38,834 nt of DNA, taken from positions 1 through 38,834 of IMG/VR virus record IMGVR_UViG_3300034072_002201, one strand, 5' to 3'. The position numbers and the translations under genes were made by a program. The stretch is from a virus. The notes beneath the pieces are model-generated. The model searched no databases. It was not told the DNA's origin and was given only the letters and a program-made list of their open reading frames with translations. Position 1 is the first letter of the stretch, and each line of letters begins with the position of its first letter. Below, piece by piece: positions 29,326 through 37,173 of the stretch.

Positions 29326-29732
29326 TGCGAGCCCCCGAAAAGGTCGCCCTGTCCCGAATCGCGCGCCTCTCTCAGGCGGGCGCGGCGACGGCGAACCGTG
29401 CGGCCGGTGTATCCGCAGGCGAGCGCAATGTCACGTTCGGACCTTCCGGCCAAGATCATCGCGTCAATCTTGGCCTGCTGGCTGGCGATGAAACCGGCAT
29501 CGCCGAGGGGGATATCGATGCGGGTAGGGAAGCCGGCGCCGAAGTGATCGGCGATCTTGCGCGCGGCTTGCTCCCCAACGAGCTGGCTCAGCCAGTGATC
29601 GGGGCCGGGCACAGGCGGGATGTAGACGCGGGTGCCGCCGACCGCCCCCGCCACCCGGCGCGCCGCTTCCTCGCCCGCGATGCGGGCGATATCGGCAAGC
29701 ACCTGGGGAAGAGGATCGGCGGGCTGGGTCAC
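29322..29732 (-). CDS. mor: Mor-type transcription activator
   Basis: 136 residues from GTG 29732, overlapping the previous stop (GTGA). AGAVGGTRVYIPP (28-40), then LVGEQAARKIADHFGAG (51-67), RIDIPLGDAGFIASQQ (71-86) and a C-terminal helix-turn-helix RSERDIALACGYTGRTVRRR (97-116) follow the order of the Mor/C family. In Mu, Mor switches on the middle promoter. It lies after GemA, as in Mu. The longer open frame upstream overlaps the zinc-ribbon gene and is not needed. Confidence 0.85.
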   Translation of the reverse strand: MTQPADPLPQVLADIARIAGEEAARRVAGAVGGTRVYIPPVPGPDHWLSQLVGEQAARKIADHFGAGFPTRIDIPLGDAGFIASQQAKIDAMILAGRSERDIALACGYTGRTVRRRRARLREARDSGQGDLFGGSQ

Positions 29733-29929
29733 TGGGTCTCGGGGCCTTCCCAGACGGGATCGCCGGTGCCGGGCGCTTGGGCGAGCGGCAGCGGATGATC
29801 GCAGGCGGCGCATTCGGCGGTGATACGGCCGACGTTCCACGCCTTGCCACCACAGCAGGGACAGCGGTTGGTCTCGCCCGGCCAGTAAAGCTGCGGCGCG
29901 GGGCGGAGGAAGGTAGCGGGGGCGTTCAT
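29729..29929 (-). CDS. Small zinc-ribbon protein
   Basis: 66 residues. CPCC (23-26) and CAAC (40-43) form a C4 zinc-ribbon pair in a Pro-rich protein. The start overlaps the previous stop by 4 nt and the stop overlaps the Mor GTG. No known family; the ribbon suggests nucleic-acid or protein binding in the early region. Confidence 0.7.
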   Translation of the reverse strand: MNAPATFLRPAPQLYWPGETNRCPCCGGKAWNVGRITAECAACDHPLPLAQAPGTGDPVWEGPETQ

Positions 29930-30234
29930 GCGAACCTCCCAAAGAAGGCGCTCTCGTAATCGTCGCGCCGCTTCTTCTCGAAAGCAGACTCGATGTCGTT
30001 GCGCAGCGCAGGATGCGCGATCAGGCCTTGCGGCGTCTGGAAGACTGCCGGCACCTTGCGAAACTCGCCGCCGAAACGCTTGACCAGCTTTTTATGGATG
30101 CGGCGGCTGCGATGCTTGCTGAGAGGAAACAGCCGTTCATCGGTCACCTTGAGGGCATAGATGCTCCAGAAGATCGGCAGGCCTCCAAAGGGGGTATGCC
30201 TGCCGATGAGGAGCGGGTTGTGGCGCAGGTTCAC
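29926..30234 (-). CDS. Hypothetical basic protein
   Basis: 102 residues with a high content of Arg and Lys (SKHRSRRIHKKLVKRFGGEF). The N-terminus is beta-like (HTPFGGLPIFWSIYALKV), the C-terminus helical (IESAFEKKRRDDYESAFFGR). It overlaps GemA by 4 nt. Not recognised. Confidence 0.65.
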   Translation of the reverse strand: MNLRHNPLLIGRHTPFGGLPIFWSIYALKVTDERLFPLSKHRSRRIHKKLVKRFGGEFRKVPAVFQTPQGLIAHPALRNDIESAFEKKRRDDYESAFFGRFA

Positions 30235-30938
30235 TTCGCACCTCCCGCTGCGCGCAGCTTCTTGCCCAGGGCATGGGCGATCGCGTCATATCCCTCGGCG
30301 GTGATCGGGCCGTTCGCGCCGGGTTCGATCCCGCAGAGGCGGAAGGCGGCGGTGTCGAGCGTCCAGTCGTCCGGGATTTCGCCGGCGGCCTTCAGCTTGA
30401 CGACGATCGCCTCGCACAGCCGCTCCTTCAGTTTCATCACGGTCCAGTTGTTGCCGTTGGCATCGGTCTGCGCCCAGCCATTGCGCTCGGCCATCGCCTT
30501 CAGGGCCTCGATCAGCTTGTAGCCATCGGACTGGTTGGCCCAGACGAGCCGTTCGCACTTCAGCTGGCGTTTGGCGAAGCTCTCCAGCGCCTTCTCGGTC
30601 GGGCTTTCAACCGCGCCGAGGTGGTAGAGGCTGATCCACATCGCCCGCGCCTTGCGCGCGACCGGATGCTGCGCCGGGCGGCTCGTGCCGGACTGCGCAC
30701 CGGCCTTGGGCAGAGGCTTGAAGCCCAGCGCCTGGAACCGCTTCAGCGTGCGCTCCAGCTCGGCCTCGGTGCAGTCGCCCGCGCTGGTGCGGCCGGTTTC
30801 ATCCAGCAGGATCTGGCGATAGTCGTCCTCGTCCAGCTGGAGCGTCTTCTTGGCGACGTGGATCTTGGCCAGCATCGCGCGGCGGTGCGGGTTGGCGGAA
30901 AACTGCGCCGGTGCGGCGCGGACAGCAGCAAGGCCCAT
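30231..30938 (-). CDS. gemA: GemA-like regulatory protein (DUF1018, Mu gp16)
   Basis: 235 residues from ATG 30938 (TGATG with the previous gene). KIHVAKKTLQLDEDDYRQIL, then LDETGRTSAGDCTEAELERT and LKRFQALGFKP match the GemA/DUF1018 family; later parts (RKARAMWISLYHLGAVESPT, ESFAKRQLK) do as well. In Mu the early protein GemA alters host gene expression and DNA supercoiling. It lies between the transposition and Mor genes as in Mu. Confidence 0.87.
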   Translation of the reverse strand: MGLAAVRAAPAQFSANPHRRAMLAKIHVAKKTLQLDEDDYRQILLDETGRTSAGDCTEAELERTLKRFQALGFKPLPKAGAQSGTSRPAQHPVARKARAMWISLYHLGAVESPTEKALESFAKRQLKCERLVWANQSDGYKLIEALKAMAERNGWAQTDANGNNWTVMKLKERLCEAIVVKLKAAGEIPDDWTLDTAAFRLCGIEPGANGPITAEGYDAIAHALGKKLRAAGGAK

Positions 30939-31096
30939 CAGGCGTCTCCTGTGATGGCGGCCAGCCCGATCGCGAACAGGGCGAACAGGCCGAGGGTGAT
31001 GATCATGCCGATCGCTTCCGACCGGGCGGTGCCGGGGCCGCACGCGGCATCAAGCTCGCGCGCGGCGTGGCGGTAGAGGGCGAGGAGGCGGGTCAC
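30938..31096 (-). CDS. Small single-span membrane protein, GTG start
   Basis: 52 residues. GTG at 31096 overlaps the previous stop (GTGA) and the stop overlaps the GemA ATG (TGATG). A hydrophobic stretch (about 30-48, MIITLGLFALFAIGLAAI) follows a polar helix (RLLALYRHAARELDAACG). The perfect coupling at both ends supports it as a gene. The function is unknown. Confidence 0.75.
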   Translation of the reverse strand: MTRLLALYRHAARELDAACGPGTARSEAIGMIITLGLFALFAIGLAAITGDA

Positions 31097-31350
31097 GGCG
31101 CTTCCCTCAGAGAAATCGCCTCAAGCTCTTCGACCACGTCCTCGGAGCCCAACTCGTTGCCGAGCAGCTCGGTAGCGCCGGTGCCCCACTGGCCAGTCGG
31201 GCAGGCGGCCAGCGATGCGGTGTGAAAGTGGCAACCGCCGCGCGTCCCGGTGAGCAGCACGAGCGACGCCGACCAGCCATTGCTGAAGTTGAAGCGCACG
31301 CGCGGTGCGCCTGTTTCCGGACAAAGGTCCGCTTCGAACGGCGCGCTCAT
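31093..31350 (-). CDS. Hypothetical protein after MuB
   Basis: 85 residues from ATG 31350, overlapping the MuB stop (ATGA). Beta-rich (VRFNFSNGWSASLVLLTGTR) with an acidic C-terminus (NELGSEDVVEELEAISLREA). Not recognised. It is translated with the transposition genes. Confidence 0.7.
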   Translation of the reverse strand: MSAPFEADLCPETGAPRVRFNFSNGWSASLVLLTGTRGGCHFHTASLAACPTGQWGTGATELLGNELGSEDVVEELEAISLREAP

Positions 31351-32321
31351 GCCCGAATCCACCGCGTGGCGCGCTCGCTCTGGGCGTCGCGCAGGTCGCT
31401 GATCGACAGGCCGCGATCTTCGGCCACCGCCAGCATCGTCGCCGCCTCGATCAGCTGCTTGCATTCGCGCAGGCCGCCGCTGTCGGGCGTGAGGGCGATG
31501 TTTTCGAGATAGCGGCGGATGTCCGGCTGCTCGATCCCCCACTTGTCGCAGAAGATCGCGACGTCCTCGGGCAACGGGGTGCGCTGCTCGTGCATGTTGG
31601 CGATGCGACTGAGCAGGCGGGCCAACTGGTCGCGCTTCGGCCCGGTCTTGATGGTCTGCACCAGCTGCTCGTTGCCGAAGATGCAGATGCCGATCCCCAT
31701 CATGTCATGCCAGAAGCGCAGCTGTTCGATGGATTCGAGCGTGAGCCAGTTGCCCTCGTCGATCACCAGCAGCAGGCGCTTCCCGCTCATCCGGGCCACC
31801 ACCATCGCCGAGGCATCGGCCTTCGACAGGCGGCGCTGCTCGACGCCGAGCGCCGCCAGCACCGACTGGATCATAGCGAGGAGGTTGCCGGTCGAGGGGC
31901 TCATCGTCACCCGCACCGTCGATCCCGCGCGGTCGGCATACTCGTCCATTGTGAAGGTCTTGCCGGTGCCGGGACCGGTGCCCACCACCGTGATGCGGCC
32001 CGAATGGGCGATCTCCAGCAGGTCGAGCATCCGCAGGCTGGTGCGGGTGTCGAAGTAGCCCGGGTTGGTTGGCAGCTTCGCCTGGCGCATCGACTGCGCC
32101 TCGATCATCTGGCGGAACTGGAAGACGCGCCGGGCGACGTTCGATCCCCCGTCCTTCGCCCCGTAAGTGCCCGCGGCGAAAGTGCTCAGCGTGCCCTCGG
32201 GGATGCCCGATTGCTTGGCCAGCTGGCTCCACGAGAGCGGCACCTCGCCCATCTCGCGGTAGCCGTTGAGCCAGAGCCGCATTTCGGCGACGTCGACCGG
32301 CAGATCCTTCACGTTGATCAT
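31347..32321 (-). CDS. muB: MuB-like AAA+ transposition activator
   Basis: 324 residues. An N-terminal helix-turn-helix (LSWSQLAKQSGIPEGTLSTF, 29-48) precedes the ATPase: Walker A GTGPGTGKT (114-122) and Walker B LLLVIDE (183-189). MuB binds DNA with ATP, picks the target and stimulates the transposase. Length is close to Mu B (312). The 27-nt gap after the transposase gene has AGGAGAG as ribosome-binding site. Confidence 0.92.
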   Translation of the reverse strand: MINVKDLPVDVAEMRLWLNGYREMGEVPLSWSQLAKQSGIPEGTLSTFAAGTYGAKDGGSNVARRVFQFRQMIEAQSMRQAKLPTNPGYFDTRTSLRMLDLLEIAHSGRITVVGTGPGTGKTFTMDEYADRAGSTVRVTMSPSTGNLLAMIQSVLAALGVEQRRLSKADASAMVVARMSGKRLLLVIDEGNWLTLESIEQLRFWHDMMGIGICIFGNEQLVQTIKTGPKRDQLARLLSRIANMHEQRTPLPEDVAIFCDKWGIEQPDIRRYLENIALTPDSGGLRECKQLIEAATMLAVAEDRGLSISDLRDAQSERATRWIRA

Positions 32322-32348
32322 GATCCCTTGCTCTCCTGTTTTTCCGGA

Positions 32349-34313
32349 TCAGTTGTTGGCGGCCGCGATTTTCGCGCGGCCGATGCGCATCCGTTCGAGC
32401 GGGGTCAGAGCCGCCGTTTCGGTGGATGCGGATTTCGGGGCAGCTGCCTTCGCGGTGGCGGTGGCGACGCGCTGCGGGCGGATAACGGTAGCTTCCGGCT
32501 TTGCGGCCGGCGGCGAGGCGACCTGAAGGGCGGCAACCTCCTCGGGCGAGAGCAGGCGCTGCGCTTCTGCCAGCTCCTTCGCCTTGCGATTGACTGCCTT
32601 CGTGCGCTTGGCGACTTCGCGCGCTCCGGCAATGTCGCCAAAGCCGGTGTTGGCGAGCAGCATAGCCTCCAGCAGGTAGGGCCCGTGGCTCTCGTAGACG
32701 TAGATCGGCGCGTGCAGTTTGTCGGGATCGAACCGCACCGTGACCCGCTGGCCGCGCAAAGCGATCAGATCCGGGTGGTGGTAGCGGTTGCCTGCGATCT
32801 CGATGACGCCGGTGTTGTCCACCCGCTTGAGGTCGGCAGCGAGCAAGGCCATCCGCAGGACCACGGGATCAACCACCTTAGTGACCGGAGCGATGGCGTA
32901 GCTTTCGGCAAAGACCTCGTCGAAGCTGCGGCCGTTCGCCATCTCGGTCCGGCGTCCGGTCTGGGCATTGTGCTCGGCAATCTCGACAGCTGCCACTTCG
33001 CAGAAGCGGTCCCAGTCCACCGCCTTGCTGCCGTAGTTCTCGGGCTTCGCCATCGGATTGTTGCCAGTGTAGGCGCCCGCGAAGGCCGGATGCTTGGCGA
33101 TGGAATCGCACAGATCGCGGAAGGCACGCTCGATCGGCTTGGACTGGCCTCGAAACGGCAGGGTCGCATGGGTCTTGATCCCCAGCCCCGGCAGCAGGCC
33201 GAGCGGGTCTTCAGGACGCACTTTGAAGCGGAACCGGTGATCGGTGCCGCCGGTCAGCCACTTGCTGTTAAAACCGCGCCCGTTGTCCATCACGACGTGC
33301 CCGGGGATCCCCCAATCGCGGAACAGATCGGCGAAGGTCAGGCGGGTGTTGACCGCGCTTTCCTCGGTCCCGATGCGGAAGGCGACGATCTTGCGGCTGT
33401 AGACATCCTGCATCGCGATCATCGTCGGACGGGTCACCTTGCCGGTCGGCAGGCGCACGAAGACGTCCCAGACGTGCCCGTCGATGTTGATCCATTCCAT
33501 CGCCTGCAGCTCGGCAACGCTACGGCGGTTGCTTGGGGTGGCGCGGCGCAGAGCCTCTTCACCTTCGCGCCGAAGGATCAGCACTTCGGTCGGAACCTCG
33601 CGTTCCAGACGCCGCCTGAAGGTCCTCTCATGCGGCATTGAGAGGCCCATTTGCTTGGCGATCCGGCCAACGCGGCGGTAGACGCTGGTGAGCGTCGGCG
33701 CTTCGACCCGCAGGTAATCGGACTTGAAGGCCTGCCACAGCTCGGGGTGGATTTCGGCTTCGGACCCGCCGCCCTTGCGGCGCGGGGCGAGCGCAACCAG
33801 CCAGTCAGGCCGGGGGATGCCTTCGCAGGCGCGCAGCCAGTTCCAGAGGGTGGACTGGCCGACCGCGTGATCTTCGGATGCGGCGGCGACCGCGGCGCTG
33901 CGCGTCGATCCGGCTTCGCACAGCAGGTGGATGGCATTGACCGCATCAAGGCGGCGCTGCGCTTCGGCCTTCACCTTGGCGTTCTGCTTGTCAAACCACG
34001 CCCAGGCGCTTTCCTGCCCCGCGGTTGCCTCTGCCGGGCGGGTGCGGATCAGACCGCGGCGGGCCAGCTCGATCCGGGCTTCGCCGGGCAGCAGGCTGCA
34101 GTGGAACTCCACCCCGCCGCCCCGGCCCTGCCGCTTGCGTACGAGCAGCTGGTTGCCTGCACCAAGGCGCGTGCTCCAACGTTCGGCCTGGGCGCGGCGG
34201 TTGATCGACCGCTTGTCACCCGGCAGACCGGGCAGGCCGAGGTCCTCCAGTTCCGAGGCGGTGAACCACGCATCGTCTTCGAGCGGGATCAGGGTGTGGG
34301 CTCTTGTGGCCAT
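32349..34313 (-). CDS. muA: MuA-like DDE transposase
   Basis: 654 residues (Mu A has 663). The N-terminus WFTASELEDLGLPGLPGDKR (16-35) is a Mu-type DNA-binding domain; a second binding region covers about 110-250. The catalytic triad is D278 (INIDGH), D343 (VMDNGRGF) and E395 (SKPIERAF), with spacing 65 and 52, similar to Mu (67 and 56). The C-terminus is Ala/Pro/Lys-rich (AKAAAPKSASTETA), the region that contacts MuB in Mu. It inserts and replicates the phage by transposition. The start overlaps the previous stop (TAATG). Confidence 0.95.
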   Translation of the reverse strand: MATRAHTLIPLEDDAWFTASELEDLGLPGLPGDKRSINRRAQAERWSTRLGAGNQLLVRKRQGRGGGVEFHCSLLPGEARIELARRGLIRTRPAEATAGQESAWAWFDKQNAKVKAEAQRRLDAVNAIHLLCEAGSTRSAAVAAASEDHAVGQSTLWNWLRACEGIPRPDWLVALAPRRKGGGSEAEIHPELWQAFKSDYLRVEAPTLTSVYRRVGRIAKQMGLSMPHERTFRRRLEREVPTEVLILRREGEEALRRATPSNRRSVAELQAMEWINIDGHVWDVFVRLPTGKVTRPTMIAMQDVYSRKIVAFRIGTEESAVNTRLTFADLFRDWGIPGHVVMDNGRGFNSKWLTGGTDHRFRFKVRPEDPLGLLPGLGIKTHATLPFRGQSKPIERAFRDLCDSIAKHPAFAGAYTGNNPMAKPENYGSKAVDWDRFCEVAAVEIAEHNAQTGRRTEMANGRSFDEVFAESYAIAPVTKVVDPVVLRMALLAADLKRVDNTGVIEIAGNRYHHPDLIALRGQRVTVRFDPDKLHAPIYVYESHGPYLLEAMLLANTGFGDIAGAREVAKRTKAVNRKAKELAEAQRLLSPEEVAALQVASPPAAKPEATVIRPQRVATATAKAAAPKSASTETAALTPLERMRIGRAKIAAANN

Positions 34314-34768
34314 TACTCGTTACCTTCCCGGATCGGGGTTGCTTCGTTGCGCAGGCGGCGCTGCTCGTCCTTCAGCTGGTTCATCAGGGTCTCGATCTGG
34401 CCGAGGCGCGCGGTCTTGACCTCGTCGCCGACCAGCAGGGCCGCGCCGATCTTGCGCATGATGGGATCCAGCAGGTCCTGCCGGTCGGTCACCACCAGCA
34501 GGGCGAACAGGCGTGAGGCCGGCACCTTGTGATCGGGCCGCGCGCCGCTGGCGTAGGCATCGAGCATCGCCTTGGTGACATGATCGTTGAGCACGGCCGA
34601 CATCGCGCCCGCGATCTCCTCGCGGCTGCGGGAATCGCTGGCGAGCACCGTGCCGACCAGCTCGGCGATCTGGCGCTCCAGACCGGCAAGCTCGGCCACG
34701 CCCTTGGCAGGCGCGGGAGCCGCGAAGTCGAAGGGCAGCTGGTTGGGGTGAGCCTTAGCCTTGCCCAT
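34313..34768 (-). CDS. Early protein before the transposase, CII-like by pattern
   Basis: 151 residues from ATG 34768, with GGGGAGG directly upstream; the longer frame overlaps the previous gene. A helical region (GLERQIAELVGTVLASDSRS) is followed by DHKVPASRLFALLVVTDRQD and LLDPIMRKIGAALLVGDEV, a pattern that reminds me of phage CII/CP76-type regulators, then a C-terminal coiled coil. This is weak evidence. It is in the position of early regulatory genes. Confidence 0.65.
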   Translation of the reverse strand: MGKAKAHPNQLPFDFAAPAPAKGVAELAGLERQIAELVGTVLASDSRSREEIAGAMSAVLNDHVTKAMLDAYASGARPDHKVPASRLFALLVVTDRQDLLDPIMRKIGAALLVGDEVKTARLGQIETLMNQLKDEQRRLRNEATPIREGNE

Positions 34769-35030
34769 TGGCCTCCCCATCGCCCAAGCGCCGGTCAAGC
34801 CGCCGGGAAAGCGAGCCACGGCATCGATCGCGCGGCAGGATCGTGACGATCCGGTTATCCTCCAGCACCACGCGCTGCCCGCCTGCGAGGCGCACGAACC
34901 GCGCGCCGAAATCGATGGCGACCCGCACCGCCGGAATGTCGAGCGCGCGCCAGATTTCGGCAGCCGGCACATCGGCCACCCGCTCGCGGTAACGCTGCAT
35001 CGCGTGCCGGGTCAGGAAGACGTCAGCCAC
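34755..35030 (-). CDS. Small hypothetical early protein (HAxxRYxER motif)
   Basis: 91 residues. LTRHAMQRYRERVADVPAAE near the N-terminus, then beta strands VRVAIDFGARFVRLAGGQRV. The HA-x2-RY-x-ER motif recalls DUF4258-like/RelE-fold proteins common in phages, but no catalytic set is proven. The end is Arg-rich (RCRGSLSRRLDRRLGD). Confidence 0.65.
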   Translation of the reverse strand: MADVFLTRHAMQRYRERVADVPAAEIWRALDIPAVRVAIDFGARFVRLAGGQRVVLEDNRIVTILPRDRCRGSLSRRLDRRLGDGEANGQG

Positions 35031-35033
35031 GGC

Positions 35034-35285
35034 TCAGTCCCTCATCATCCAGCGGGCATCGAACTGGTCGAAGCTGACCGGCTGCGGCTGTTCGGGCGTG
35101 AGGCTCAGCGGAGGCAGGGCCGAGCGCAGGCCGCTGCGGGCCATCTTCGCGCGGTGCTTTTCGCGCGCCTCGACCGCCTTCATGCGGGCCTCGGCCTCGA
35201 TCGGGGTGACGCCCAGTTCCATCGCCAGAAGCATCACCTTGCGGTGGTGGCGGTAATACTCGGCCTTGGTGGCAAAACGCGGCAT
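35034..35285 (-). CDS. Small basic early protein
   Basis: 83 residues, basic and helical in its first 50 residues (ATKAEYYRHHRKVMLLAMEL, then EAEARMKAVEAREKHR), followed by a Pro-rich tail. It starts on the previous stop (TGATG). Not recognised. Confidence 0.65.
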   Translation of the reverse strand: MPRFATKAEYYRHHRKVMLLAMELGVTPIEAEARMKAVEAREKHRAKMARSGLRSALPPLSLTPEQPQPVSFDQFDARWMMRD

Positions 35286-35509
35286 CAGCGGTGTCCTCCT
35301 GCGAGCTTGATCAGGTGACCGAAGCGGCGGGTCTTCCGGCGGATCGCCTCCTCGCGGCGCACATCCTGCTGCGGATCGTCATCGTAGGTCTGGATGATGA
35401 CCCGCGCCCGCGCGGGCGAGATCTTGAGCTCGGACGCGATATCGCCGGGCGACAGGCCCAGATCGTGGCGGATCATCACCGCTTCTTCGCCGGGGGTCAG
35501 GCCAGGCAT
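35285..35509 (-). CDS. HTH protein, second tandem paralogue
   Basis: 74 residues from ATG 35509 (TGATG with its paralogue). GLTPGEEAVMIRHDLGLSPG, DIASELKISPARARVIIQ (a helix-turn-helix like sigma-factor region 4) and an end RRFGHLIKLAGGHR. It aligns along its whole length with the gene just upstream, sharing LT..E.AV..R.D.G.S, QDV.R..A.R..T.R.G and the AGGHR end. Confidence 0.75.
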   Translation of the reverse strand: MPGLTPGEEAVMIRHDLGLSPGDIASELKISPARARVIIQTYDDDPQQDVRREEAIRRKTRRFGHLIKLAGGHR

Positions 35510-35730
35510 CAGCGGTGCCCTCCCGCCTGCCGCACCAGCGCGCCGAGCCGTTCGGTCTGGCTGCGCACCGCGTTGTTTCGGGCGACGTCCTGGGCAAGGT
35601 TTATGTCGAAGCGCCAGATGGTGCTCTGCACCGTTGCCCGCGGGAAGCCGGTGGCCCGCGTGATCCGGTCGATGCTCTCGCCCCGGTCGTACCGGTCGAG
35701 CACGGCCTGTTCGGTGGAGGTGAGGCCCAT
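35509..35730 (-). CDS. HTH protein, first tandem paralogue
   Basis: 73 residues. TSTEQAVLDRYDRGESIDRI then TRATGFPRATVQSTIWRFDI form a helix-turn-helix; the end is RLGALVRQAGGHR. It is a diverged copy of the next gene. The start is coupled to the LexA-like gene (TGATG). Probably a DNA-binding regulator of the early operon; no named family. Confidence 0.75.
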   Translation of the reverse strand: MGLTSTEQAVLDRYDRGESIDRITRATGFPRATVQSTIWRFDINLAQDVARNNAVRSQTERLGALVRQAGGHR

Positions 35731-36014
35731 CAGTCATCTGCCTCGAAGCTGATGAAGTGCAGCGGCTCACCGTCGGGCGCGCGCGGGATAGCAATCGGGG
35801 CCAGCACCTCGATTGCGCGGTCGACGAAACGCTCGCGGCGGATCGCGCCGCGCGCTTCGAGGCATTCTAGCAGCCACTGAACGGGCGCCATCGACTTGGT
35901 CGACATACCGATGCCCTTGGCGATCTCGATCATCGTCGGGGCGATCCCGAAGCTTTCCTTGAAACCGATGATGAAGCGCAAGGCATCCTGCTGGCGCGGC
36001 GTGAGACTGATCAT
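35730..36014 (-). CDS. LexA-like DNA-binding domain without protease domain
   Basis: 94 residues. SLTPRQQDALRFIIGFKESF then GIAPTMIEIAKGIGMSTKSM (3-42) match the LexA N-terminal winged helix, and LLECLEARGAIRRERFVDRA its final strands. The C-terminal autocleavage/dimerisation half of LexA is missing. It could bind SOS-type or phage operators; without the cleavage part, RecA control would need the host LexA. Its start overlaps the 47-residue gene (ATGA). Confidence 0.8.
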   Translation of the reverse strand: MISLTPRQQDALRFIIGFKESFGIAPTMIEIAKGIGMSTKSMAPVQWLLECLEARGAIRRERFVDRAIEVLAPIAIPRAPDGEPLHFISFEADD

Positions 36015-36154
36015 CGCGCGGCCCTCCGATCAGGGCGGCGCAGCTGCTCGCGCAGGGCCTCGCGCTGCTGGATGCGGCGGATGGCAGGGAAACGGTCAAG
36101 GCCCGTCTCCTGCATCTCGCGCGCGATCGCGTCCTCGGAAGGCAGACGGCTCAC
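36011..36154 (-). CDS. Small Arg-rich early protein, GTG start
   Basis: 47 residues (begins VSRLPSEDAIAREMQETGLD, ends RRPDRRAAR). GTG 36154 overlaps the stop of the small membrane protein (GTGA) and its stop overlaps the LexA-like ATG (ATGA). Highly basic, one helix (FPAIRRIQQREALREQLRR). Unknown function. Exact coupling at both ends is the main evidence. Confidence 0.75.
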   Translation of the reverse strand: MSRLPSEDAIAREMQETGLDRFPAIRRIQQREALREQLRRPDRRAAR

Positions 36155-36267
36155 GGCAGCAGCCCCAGCAAGTACGCCGCGCCGACGAAGGTCAGCCCCC
36201 AGACGGTCAGGGTGAAAACGGCCAGACCGCCCCAGAAGCCAACCTTCAACCAGTCGATCTTCGGCAT
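36151..36267 (-). CDS. 38-residue membrane protein
   Basis: Starts MPKIDWLKVGFWGGLAVFTL and ends AAYLLGLLP, with one hydrophobic span (residues 9-36). The ATG overlaps the methyltransferase stop (TGATG), and the stop overlaps the next GTG. Tiny early membrane proteins can act in exclusion or in host takeover, but no homology is visible. Confidence 0.7.
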   Translation of the reverse strand: MPKIDWLKVGFWGGLAVFTLTVWGLTFVGAAYLLGLLP

Positions 36268-36950
36268 CAGAGCGCCTCCTCGAGTGATAGGATTTCGGAA
36301 TTGCGGTCGAGGGGCGGCAGCCAGATCGTGCGCCTATGTCCGCGTGAGGTTGGGCGCTTCACGTCCCAGACGATCCAGCAGTAATCGATCATGCCGCCAC
36401 GGAAGGCGCGCTTGCCCATCGCGTTGATCAGATCGCCCGGCGGCATCGACGGGCGCTGGCAAAGGTGCAGCACCGCCTGCGGCGGGTGATCGGTGAACAG
36501 CTGGTAGCGCGCCTGGGCGGCGAGCCACTTGCCCGGCACAAGAATGCAGACCCGCCGCGAGGTGAGCGTGAGCGCGTGGCGCACGAACGCCTCAAGAATG
36601 CCCTTCCGGTAGGAATAGGGCGGGTTGAAGATCATGCTGCAGGGCGCGGGTGCAGCCTTGGTGTCGAGGAAGTCGCCCGGCGTGAAGATCATCGGCGCGA
36701 AGCCGCCGAAGTTCCGGTACTGGACGTTCTCGACGAGGTCCGATCCGTAGGTGACAAAGCCGCGATCGTGCGCAGCGAGCAGGGTGTTGCCCATCCCGCA
36801 ACACGGATCCCAGATCGACAGGCCTTCCTGGCCTTGGAGCGCGAGGTCATCCAGCGCGAGCGCCAGCTGCTCGGCGCACCAGAACTCATCGACATACCAG
36901 TCGAGCGGGTGGCGCTTCGAGTGCCGACCGGAGGAGATTTCACCGCGCAT
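36267..36950 (-). CDS. SAM-dependent DNA methyltransferase, NPPY type
   Basis: 227 residues. Motif I IWDPCCGMGNTLLAA (46-60, SAM binding) and motif IV FNPPY (108-112, N6-adenine or N4-cytosine catalysis) are in the usual order. ALTLTSRRVCILVPGKWLAA is a late beta-strand/helix part. No target-recognition domain is obvious, so the site is unknown. It overlaps the preceding gene by 11 nt. It differs from the D12-class enzyme at the distal end and is expressed early. Confidence 0.85.
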   Translation of the reverse strand: MRGEISSGRHSKRHPLDWYVDEFWCAEQLALALDDLALQGQEGLSIWDPCCGMGNTLLAAHDRGFVTYGSDLVENVQYRNFGGFAPMIFTPGDFLDTKAAPAPCSMIFNPPYSYRKGILEAFVRHALTLTSRRVCILVPGKWLAAQARYQLFTDHPPQAVLHLCQRPSMPPGDLINAMGKRAFRGGMIDYCWIVWDVKRPTSRGHRRTIWLPPLDRNSEILSLEEAL

Positions 36951-37173
36951 CGGTGTCCTCCCGCCGTTCGATGGTGAACGTCCACTCGCCGTCGCCGGGC
37001 ACCGGGAAGTGCGTCACATAGGCGTGATGCAGATCGCTCCCGGCGTAGGTCTCCATCTGGATGACCTCTTCGATACCGGTCAGCAGCATCACGCCCAGCT
37101 CGGCCGCGAACCGGGGATCCTCGGCAGCCTTCCGCTGGGCGCGGACGAGGAAGCGCTCCTTCTCCTCACGCAT
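36940..37173 (-). CDS. Hypothetical early protein
   Basis: 77 residues. A helical N-terminus (EEKERFLVRAQRKAAEDPRF) and a beta C-terminus (HHAYVTHFPVPGDGEWTFTI). It overlaps the ParB-like gene by 8 nt and the methyltransferase by 11 nt. Not recognised. Confidence 0.65.
   Translation of the reverse strand: MREEKERFLVRAQRKAAEDPRFAAELGVMLLTGIEEVIQMETYAGSDLHHAYVTHFPVPGDGEWTFTIERREDTDAR

Noticed and set aside
29322-29942. 206-codon frame containing the Mor-type gene
   Set aside because: The upstream part overlaps the zinc-ribbon gene and has no Mor features; the GTG at 29732 overlaps the previous stop exactly.
31305-33641. 778-codon plus-strand open frame opposite the transposase and MuB
   Set aside because: The minus strand encodes MuA and MuB with intact motifs; the plus frame has no recognisable domain.
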